A stretch of DNA of 64,000 nt from the NCBI RefSeq assembly GCF_900167915.1, contig NZ_FUYM01000001.1, positions 682,001 through 746,000 of the forward strand. The letters are read 5' to 3'. The stretch comes from Rhizorhabdus histidinilytica. Lineage in GTDB: Bacteria > Pseudomonadota > Alphaproteobacteria > Sphingomonadales > Sphingomonadaceae. The stretch's first letter is position 1; each line of letters starts with the position of its first letter. The notes below the pieces were generated by a model that saw only the letters and a list, made by a program, of their open reading frames with translations, did no database searches and was not told the origin of the DNA. The translations under genes were made by a program, and so were the position numbers. Below, in pieces: positions 57,928-64,000 of this stretch.

Positions 57928-59061
57928 TCAGCCGATCAACCCGGCAAGCCGCTCCAGAGCCCCCAGCGAGAGAATATCGTTGAGCGTCACGAAGATCATG
58001 AACGACAGCAGCACCGCCAGACCCGATCGAAACGCCCATTCCATCGCCCTTTCCGGTACAGGCCGGCGCGCTATCCCCTCGAACAGGTAAAAGACCAGAT
58101 GGCCACCGTCGAGCATGGGGATTGGCAACAGGTTGATGAATCCGAGATTAATCGAAATGAGCGCCATCAGCATGACGAAGTTGAGCAGGCCGAGCGACGC
58201 CTGCTGGCCGGAGACCTGGGCGATCTTGATCGGGCCGCCCAGTTCCTTGACCGAACGGCGGCCGGTGACGATCTGGCCGAGCGTGTCGACCATCATCCGG
58301 ACGATCCCGAAGGTCTGGCGGGTCGCTTCGACCGGAAGCTCGTGCAGCGGCACCGGAACCACGACCTGCGGGCCCGACATCACGCCGATCGTACCCTTGC
58401 GGAACTCGTTGCCGAAGCGGTCGCGTTCCACGTTGGCGACCGGCACCACGAACAGCGACCTTGTCTCCGAACCGCGCACCAGGTCGATCCGCAGCCGCTC
58501 GTCGGGGCGGAAACGGATCATGTCGGCGAGATCGTCGAAACGTTCGATCGGCCGCCCTTCGATCGCGACGATCCGATCGCCGGGCTGCATCCCCGCCCGG
58601 GCCGCCGGAGAACCCTCGATCACCGCCGATACCACCGATGGGGTGCGGGGGGCGCCATAGACCGCGAAGAAGGCCATGAAGATGCCGATCGCGACGACGA
58701 AATTGGTGAACGGCCCCGCGAAGACGATCAGGAAACGCTGCCACACCGGCTTGGCCTGGAAGGTCTTCGCGCGCTCCTCGGGCGGCAAAGCGAGCCATTC
58801 GGGCGTCGGCACGCTCGCCGGGTTCATGTCCCCGGCGAACTTCACATAGCCGCCCATCGGTATCCAGCCGAGCTTCCACCGGGTCCCGCGCGAATCGGTA
58901 TAGCCGGCGATCTCCCGCCCGAAGCCGATCGAAAAGACGTCGGCCTTCACGCCGCACCAGCGCCCAGCCAGGTAATGGCCGAGCTCATGGACGAAGATCA
59001 GCGGCCCGATGACGAGCAGGAAAGCCAATATCGTGAAGAGGATACCGGGGCTGTCTGTCAC
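57928..59061 (-). CDS. rseP: Site-2 zinc metalloprotease RseP
   Basis: A 377-residue integral membrane protease that cuts the anti-sigma factor RseA. Zinc motif HELGH at 25-29, a PDZ domain (about 120-200) with GSPAARAGMQPGDRIVAIEG, and the third zinc ligand region NLLPIPMLDGGHL in the C-terminal half. It starts at GTG 59061 overlapping the dxr stop. Confidence 0.94.
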   Translation of the reverse strand: MTDSPGILFTILAFLLVIGPLIFVHELGHYLAGRWCGVKADVFSIGFGREIAGYTDSRGTRWKLGWIPMGGYVKFAGDMNPASVPTPEWLALPPEERAKTFQAKPVWQRFLIVFAGPFTNFVVAIGIFMAFFAVYGAPRTPSVVSAVIEGSPAARAGMQPGDRIVAIEGRPIERFDDLADMIRFRPDERLRIDLVRGSETRSLFVVPVANVERDRFGNEFRKGTIGVMSGPQVVVPVPLHELPVEATRQTFGIVRMMVDTLGQIVTGRRSVKELGGPIKIAQVSGQQASLGLLNFVMLMALISINLGFINLLPIPMLDGGHLVFYLFEGIARRPVPERAMEWAFRSGLAVLLSFMIFVTLNDILSLGALERLAGLIG

Positions 59062-60221
59062 GCCGTCATAACCTCCATCGTCGCCTGTGCGGCCCTGCGG
59101 GCGCCGGCGTCGATCGCAAAGACGTCGTCGAGCGAGGCCGGAGCCGGCGGATCGTAGCGCTCCAAGGCTTTGCGGACGATTAACGCGATGTCGAGAAAGC
59201 CGATCCGTCCGTCGAGGAAGGCGGCGACCGCCACCTCGTTGGCCGCGTTGAGGATCGCCGGGCGCGCCCCGCCGGCCGCGAGCACGTCGAGCGCGATCGC
59301 CAGCGCCGGGAAGCGTTCGAGGTCGGGCGCGAGGAAATCGAGCCGGCCGACCGTCGCCAGGTCGAGCCGGCGACAGGGCGTCGCCATGCGCTGCGGCCAG
59401 GCCAGGCTGTGGGCGATCGGCGTGCGCATGTCGGGCGTGCCGAGCTGCGCCAGCACCGACCCGTCGACATAGTCGACCAGCGCGTGGACCACCGACTGCG
59501 GATGAATGATCGCATCGAATGCGTCGGGCGGCAGCGGGAAGAGGTGGAAAGCCTCGATCAGTTCGAGGCCCTTGTTCATCAGGGTCGCGGAGTCGACCGA
59601 GATCTTGGCGCCCATCGACCAGTTGGGATGCTTGACGGCCTGGGCCGGTGTCGCCGCGCGCATCGCCTCGATGGTCCAGTCGCGAAACGGCCCGCCGCTT
59701 GCGGTCAGCGTCACCTTGCGGATGCTGCCCGGCGCCGCATGGTCGAAGCATTGGAAGACGGCATTATGCTCCGAATCGACCGGCAGCAGCGTCGCGCCGT
59801 GCGCCCGCGCCGCATCGGTCATCAGCGCGCCCGCGGAGACCAGCGATTCCTTGTTAGCGAGCGCGACCGTCCCGCCGGCGGCCAGCGCCGCCAGGGTAGG
59901 CCGCAGCCCCGCGATCCCGACGATCGCGGCCATCGTCCAATCGGCGCCGGCCGCCGCGGCCTCGACGATCGCCTCCGGCCCCGCCGCGACGTGCGTGCCG
60001 GTACCGGCCAGCGCCGCCCTGAGATCCTGGTAGCGTGCCGGATCACCGATCACGGCCAATTCAGCGCCGGTCCGCCGCGCCGCCGCCGCGAGGCCATCGA
60101 CGTCGCGCTGCGCGGTGAGCGCGGTCACCCGGAAGCGATCGGGCTCCCGCTCGACGAGATCGAGCGTCGAGGTGCCGATCGAGCCGGTCGCGCCGAGGAT
60201 GGCGATGCTCCGCACGGTCAC
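59058..60221 (-). CDS. dxr: 1-deoxy-D-xylulose 5-phosphate reductoisomerase
   Basis: A 387-residue enzyme of the MEP isoprenoid pathway that turns DXP into methylerythritol phosphate with NADPH. NADPH motif GATGSIG at 10-16, metal and substrate residues in PVDSEHNAVFQC and KISVDSATLMNKGLELIEA, and HPQSVVHALVDYVDGSVLAQ. The GTG at 60221 overlaps the cdsA stop. Confidence 0.94.
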   Translation of the reverse strand: MTVRSIAILGATGSIGTSTLDLVEREPDRFRVTALTAQRDVDGLAAAARRTGAELAVIGDPARYQDLRAALAGTGTHVAAGPEAIVEAAAAGADWTMAAIVGIAGLRPTLAALAAGGTVALANKESLVSAGALMTDAARAHGATLLPVDSEHNAVFQCFDHAAPGSIRKVTLTASGGPFRDWTIEAMRAATPAQAVKHPNWSMGAKISVDSATLMNKGLELIEAFHLFPLPPDAFDAIIHPQSVVHALVDYVDGSVLAQLGTPDMRTPIAHSLAWPQRMATPCRRLDLATVGRLDFLAPDLERFPALAIALDVLAAGGARPAILNAANEVAVAAFLDGRIGFLDIALIVRKALERYDPPAPASLDDVFAIDAGARRAAQATMEVMTA

Positions 60222-61024
60222 AGCCAGCCCCCCGCGACGGCGGCGGCGACCAGCACCGCCACCGGCACGACGCCGTCGAGCCGGTCGAGCACCCCGCCAT
60301 GGCCGGGCAGCAGCTTGCCGCTGTCCTTGACGCCCGAGCGGCGCTTGAGCCAGCTTTCGAACAGGTCGCCCGCCTGCGCGGCGACCGCGAGCGGCGCGGC
60401 GGCGAACAGGCAGAAGGCCGGCAGGCCGCCGGCCCGCGCGACGAGCGCGCCAACGATCGCGGCGGCGATCATCCCGCCGATCAGCCCCGCCCAGGTCTTG
60501 TTGGGGCTGAGCGCCGGCGCGAGCTTGGGTCCGCCGATCGCCCGGCCGGCGAAGAAGGCGCCGATGTCGGTCGCCCAGACGATGACGAGCGTCCATAGGG
60601 CGAGGACAAGCCCCTGCCCCGCCTGCTCCCGCAGGAAGACGAGCGCGATCGCCGGCAGCGCGGTGTAGAGCACGCCCGCGCCTAGCCGTGCGCGGAAGCT
60701 GATCACGGCCAGCAGGATCGCGGCAAGCCCGGTCAGGTCGATCGTCTGTGCGATCAGCCGGCCGGAATAGCGCGCGAGCATCGCCGGATCGATGAAGGAA
60801 AGCGCCGTCACCATCAGCGCGGCGACGATCGCGGCACCGAGCGCGGCCTGCCACCTGGTGGCCTTGGCCATCGCCGACCATTCGAGCATCATCAGCACCG
60901 CCAGCAGCGATGCCAGCGCCCAGAAAGCGGGCCCGCCCAGCCACAACGCGCCCAGCGCCACCGCGATCATCGCGACGCCCGAAAGGATGCGGAGCTGGAG
61001 CTCGGAGGCCGGAGCCTGTGCCAT
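60218..61024 (-). CDS. cdsA: Phosphatidate cytidylyltransferase CdsA
   Basis: A 268-residue membrane enzyme that makes CDP-diacylglycerol for phospholipids. The signature SWLKRRSGVKDSGKLLPGHG, then GVLDRLDG, is intact near the C-terminus, with SPNKTWAGLIGG before it. About eight membrane segments. ATG 61024 was chosen because the longer frame overlaps uppS. Confidence 0.93.
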   Translation of the reverse strand: MAQAPASELQLRILSGVAMIAVALGALWLGGPAFWALASLLAVLMMLEWSAMAKATRWQAALGAAIVAALMVTALSFIDPAMLARYSGRLIAQTIDLTGLAAILLAVISFRARLGAGVLYTALPAIALVFLREQAGQGLVLALWTLVIVWATDIGAFFAGRAIGGPKLAPALSPNKTWAGLIGGMIAAAIVGALVARAGGLPAFCLFAAAPLAVAAQAGDLFESWLKRRSGVKDSGKLLPGHGGVLDRLDGVVPVAVLVAAAVAGGWL

Positions 61025-61028
61025 GACC

Positions 61029-61775
61029 TTATCGGCCGCCGAAGCGGCGTTCCCGCGCACCGAAGTCGGCGATCGCGGCGGCCAGCGCCGCGCCATCGAA
61101 ATCGGGCCACAGCGTGTCGACGAACAACAGTTCGGCATAGGCCGCCTGCCAGAGCAGAAAATTGGAAAGCCGCCGTTCCCCGGAGGTGCGGATCAGCAGG
61201 TCGAGCGGCGGCAGGTCCTGTGTATCGAGCCGGCCGTCGATCACGGCGCTGCAGATGTCCTCGGGCGCGAGCCGGCCGTCGCGCACATCGGCGGCGATCT
61301 CGCGCACCGCGCGCACCATCTCGTCCTGCGCGCCGTAATTGAGCGCCAGCACGAAATCGAGCCGGCGATTATGCCGGGTGCGCTCGACCCCCTCCCGTAC
61401 CAGGTCGACCAGGTCGCCCTCGAGCCCGTTGATGTCGCCGATCGTCCGCAGCCGGATGCCGTTGCGGTCGAGCTCGGCGACCTCCTTGCGCAGATAGTGG
61501 CGCAGCAGACCCATCAGGTCGGACACCTCCTCCGTCGACCGGCGCCAGTTCTCCGATGAGAAAGCATAGAGGGTCAGCGCCTGGAGGCCCATGTCGGCCG
61601 CGGCCTTGACGGTGGTGCGCACCGCCTCCGCCCCGGCGCGGTGCCCGGCGACGCGCGGCAGGAAGCGGCGCTTGGCCCAACGGCCGTTGCCGTCCATGAT
61701 GATCGCGACATGGCGCGGCGCCGCCCCCGCGCCCGCGAGGGTGCTGGAGGCGGGGCTGGCCGAAAGGCCGCTCAC
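61029..61775 (-). CDS. uppS: Undecaprenyl-diphosphate synthase UppS
   Basis: A 248-residue cis-prenyltransferase that makes the C55 lipid carrier for cell-wall synthesis. Motifs: [13 protein letters not shown] with Asp28, [14 protein letters not shown], and [20 protein letters not shown]. The start is GTG 61775, overlapping the frr stop in a GTGA. Confidence 0.94.
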   Translation of the reverse strand: MSGLSASPASSTLAGAGAAPRHVAIIMDGNGRWAKRRFLPRVAGHRAGAEAVRTTVKAAADMGLQALTLYAFSSENWRRSTEEVSDLMGLLRHYLRKEVAELDRNGIRLRTIGDINGLEGDLVDLVREGVERTRHNRRLDFVLALNYGAQDEMVRAVREIAADVRDGRLAPEDICSAVIDGRLDTQDLPPLDLLIRTSGERRLSNFLLWQAAYAELLFVDTLWPDFDGAALAAAIADFGARERRFGGR

Positions 61776-62329
61776 TTGCCGAGGATTTCCTTTTCCTTCG
61801 CCGCGGCGGCCGCATCGATCTCCGAAATGGTCGCGTCGGTCAGCTTCTGGACCTCGGTCTCGCGGCGCTTGCGATCGTCCTCGCCGATCTCGCCCTTCTT
61901 TTCGTCGGTCTTCAGGCTGTCCATGCCATCGCGGCGGACGTTGCGGACGGCAACGCGCGCCTTCTCGGCATATTGGCTGGCGAGCTTGGCGAGTTCCTTG
62001 CGGCGCTCCTCGGTCAGGTCGGGGATCGGGATACGCAGCGTCTGGCCGTCGACGATCGGGTTGAGGCCGAGACCGGCCGAGCGGATCGCCTTGTCGACCG
62101 GGCCGACGTTCGAGCGGTCCCACACCTGCACGGACAGCATGCGCGGCTCGGGCGCGGTGACCGTCGCGGCCTGGTTGAGCGGCATGTGCGCGCCATAGAT
62201 CTCGACCGTCACCGGATCGAGCAGGTTGACCGACGCGCGGCCGGTGCGCAGGCCGGTCAGGTCGCTCTTGAGCGCTTCGACGGCTCCGTGCATGCGGCGT
62301 TCGAGATCGGCCTTGTCATAGGCGGGCAT
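61772..62329 (-). CDS. frr: Ribosome recycling factor
   Basis: A 185-residue protein that splits the post-termination ribosome together with EF-G. Three long helices with [20 protein letters not shown] and the C-terminal [19 protein letters not shown] are diagnostic. It lies 12 bases after pyrH. Confidence 0.96.
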   Translation of the reverse strand: MPAYDKADLERRMHGAVEALKSDLTGLRTGRASVNLLDPVTVEIYGAHMPLNQAATVTAPEPRMLSVQVWDRSNVGPVDKAIRSAGLGLNPIVDGQTLRIPIPDLTEERRKELAKLASQYAEKARVAVRNVRRDGMDSLKTDEKKGEIGEDDRKRRETEVQKLTDATISEIDAAAAAKEKEILGK

Positions 62330-62341
62330 GATGGTCTCCCC

Positions 62342-63055
62342 TCAGTTCTGAACGGTCGTGGCCGTTCCCGAACCCGCGAGCACCCGGGCGAGATTTCCCT
62401 GCTCACGGATATTGAATACCACGATCGGAATGTCGTTGTCGCGGCACAGCGCGACGGCGCTCGCGTCCATCACCTTCAGGTCGTCGGCGAGGACGCGGTT
62501 GAAGGTGACGGTCTCGTAACGGGTGGCGGTCGGATCCTTCTTCGGGTCGGCGTTGTAGACGCCGTCGACCGAGGTTCCCTTGAACAGTGCGTCGCAGCCC
62601 ATTTCGGCGGCGCGCAGCGCAGCGGCGCTGTCGGTGGTGAAATAGGGATTGCCGGTGCCTGCCGCGAAGATCACGATCCGGCCTTTTTCCAGGTGCCGCT
62701 CGGCGCGACGACGGATGAAGGGCTCGCACACCGTGCTCATCGGGATCGCCGACTGGACGCGGGTGTCGACACCGATCTGCTCAAGCGCATTCTGTACCGC
62801 GAGCGCGTTCATCACCGTGGCCAGCATGCCCATATAGTCGGCGCTGGTGCGATCGAAGCCCTTGGCGGCGGCGGCCAGGCCACGGAAGATGTTACCGCCG
62901 CCGACGACGAGGCACAGCTCGTAATTGGTGGCGACGTCGGCGATCTCGCGGGCGACGCGGGCGACCGTCTCGGGATCGATCCCGAACTGCCCCTGCCCCA
63001 TCAGCACCTCACCCGATAGCTTCAGAAGGATTCGTTTGAAGCGCGGGCGATCCAT
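62342..63055 (-). CDS. pyrH: UMP kinase PyrH
   Basis: A 237-residue bacterial UMP kinase of the amino-acid-kinase fold, which makes UDP. Motifs [14 protein letters not shown] at the start, [10 protein letters not shown] (about 51-60), and [18 protein letters not shown] (about 131-149). It lies between tsf and frr in the usual order. Confidence 0.95.
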   Translation of the reverse strand: MDRPRFKRILLKLSGEVLMGQGQFGIDPETVARVAREIADVATNYELCLVVGGGNIFRGLAAAAKGFDRTSADYMGMLATVMNALAVQNALEQIGVDTRVQSAIPMSTVCEPFIRRRAERHLEKGRIVIFAAGTGNPYFTTDSAAALRAAEMGCDALFKGTSVDGVYNADPKKDPTATRYETVTFNRVLADDLKVMDASAVALCRDNDIPIVVFNIREQGNLARVLAGSGTATTVQN

Positions 63056-63163
63056 GGGTTCTTCTTCACTTTAATTCTGCGGCGTGGCCGGCACATTAGG
63101 GGCAGGTTTCGAACCTGCCAAGCGCCTGAGCGGCCGGTGATCCGGAAATCGGGCGGCGACCAC

Positions 63164-63207
63164 GAAAAAGGCCCGCTCTTCCGGCCGAAAAACCGGAAGA
63201 GCGGGCC
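63164..63207 (-). terminator. Rho-independent terminator after tsf
   Basis: A perfect 15-base stem (63170-63184 with 63193-63207) and an 8-base loop, followed on the minus strand by TTTTT (63169-63165). It lies between tsf and pyrH, so the downstream genes need another promoter or read-through. Confidence 0.85.
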
Positions 63208-63220
63208 CTGTTTCGATCGA

Positions 63221-64000
63221 TCAGCCCTTGACGGCTGCAGCAACCTCGGCAGCGAAATCGCTGGCTTCCTTCTCGATGCCTTCACCGAGCTGGAAGCGGA
63301 CATAGTCCTTCAGCGTGATCGAGCCGCCGGCCGCCTTTGCGGCGTTGGCGACGACCTGCGCGATCGGGGTCTTGTTGTCGATCACGAAGATCTGGCTGAG
63401 CAGCGCGTTCTCCTTGCGGAACTTCGCGACGGCGCCCTGCACCATCTTCTCGATGATCTCGGCCGGCTTGCCCGATTCGGCAGCCTTCTCGGCGGCGATC
63501 GCACGCTCGCGCTCGATCACGGCCGGGTCGAGGCCATCCTCGGTCAGCGCCTGCGGGAAGGCAGCGGCGATGTGCATCGCGATCTGCTTGCCGACGGTCT
63601 CCATCTCGGCGACCGGGGCGTCGCCCTCGAGCGCGACCAGCACGCCGATCTTGCCGAGGCCCGGCACGGCGGCGTTATGGACGTAGGGAACGACCGTGCC
63701 CTTCGACACTTCGACGACCTTGGCGCGGCGCAGCGTCTGGTTCTCGCCGATCGTCGCGATGTTCGACGTCAGCTTCTCCGACACGGTGCCGCCGCCCGGA
63801 TAGGCGGCGCCGGCCAGGGCCGCGACGTCATCGCCCGCGGTCAGCGCGATCTGGGTCACGGTCCGGACGAAATCCTGGAACTGGTCGTTCTTGGCGACGA
63901 AGTCGGTCTCCGAGTTGACCTCGACGGCTGCACCCTTGGTGCCCTCGACGGCGACGCCGACCAGGCCCTCGGCCGCGGTGCGGCTCGACTTCTTGGCGGC
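63221..64000 (-). CDS. tsf: Elongation factor Ts (5' end outside window)
   Basis: The C-terminal 259 residues of EF-Ts, which recycles EF-Tu by GDP exchange. The region [20 protein letters not shown] (just before the end of the window) and the C-terminal dimer part ([20 protein letters not shown] and [20 protein letters not shown]) are typical. The reading frame runs off the window edge, so the start is missing. Confidence 0.93.
   Translation of the reverse strand, partial: AAKKSSRTAAEGLVGVAVEGTKGAAVEVNSETDFVAKNDQFQDFVRTVTQIALTAGDDVAALAGAAYPGGGTVSEKLTSNIATIGENQTLRRAKVVEVSKGTVVPYVHNAAVPGLGKIGVLVALEGDAPVAEMETVGKQIAMHIAAAFPQALTEDGLDPAVIERERAIAAEKAAESGKPAEIIEKMVQGAVAKFRKENALLSQIFVIDNKTPIAQVVANAAKAAGGSITLKDYVRFQLGEGIEKEASDFAAEVAAAVKG

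Noticed and set aside
55416-57983. An 855-codon open frame opposite bamA
   Set aside because: It is antisense to a certain gene and is His/Arg/Asp/Val-rich as antisense translations usually are.

Overview
The window is GC-rich alphaproteobacterial DNA, most likely from a sphingomonad (Sphingomonadales). The basis is the chromosomal gene order tsf-pyrH-frr-uppS-cdsA-dxr-rseP-bamA-skp-fabZ-rpmE, a TonB-dependent receptor next to a catabolic cluster, and the style of the proteins. It falls into two parts: a nearly complete prophage (1 to about 41369, left end outside the window) and ordinary chromosome (41370 to 64000), joined at a tRNA-Ser(UGA) gene.

Prophage, late module (1-19001, minus strand). 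Transcription runs from right to left through small and large terminase, a P22-type portal, a tailspike, scaffold, P22-type coat protein, two decoration-like proteins, gp4-like and gp10-like tail proteins, a block of DNA-ejection proteins and a lysis cassette (membrane proteins plus an amidase/NlpC-like endolysin). This is a short-tailed (podovirus) virion related in plan to P22, with the tailspike unusually placed between portal and scaffold.

Prophage, early module (19088-28677, minus strand). It has about twenty tightly overlapped genes, including a primase-SF3 helicase, a VRR-NUC nuclease and a PPCQ-motif protein. A cluster of GTGCCCC repeats beside an AT-rich stretch lies just downstream of the primase-helicase and looks like a replication origin. 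Three neighbouring genes share a DPFAAYG-like N-terminal motif. A divergent switch (28677-28773) separates this module from a short CI-like repressor. It carries palindromic operators that recur at a second promoter near 33520.

Prophage, right arm (28773-41354). First come lysogeny-region cargo genes: a SAM methyltransferase, two small lipoproteins, membrane proteins and a nuclease-like protein. Then follows a rightward operon behind the second operator pair: a protein with 30 tandem SQLx repeats, an HNH protein, a Dam-type methyltransferase, an excisionase-like protein and a tyrosine integrase that stops 15 bases before the tRNA gene.

Chromosome. After the tRNA comes a small AraC/VOC/membrane operon. 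Next is a catabolic cluster: hydantoinase/oxoprolinase A and B subunits, an MFS transporter, a TonB-dependent receptor and an RraA-like protein, with a divergent LysR regulator and an ETHE1-like metallohydrolase. Last is the conserved envelope/translation block, which reads leftward: EF-Ts, UMP kinase, ribosome recycling factor, undecaprenyl-diphosphate synthase, CDP-diglyceride synthase, DXP reductoisomerase, RseP, BamA, Skp, FabZ and L31.
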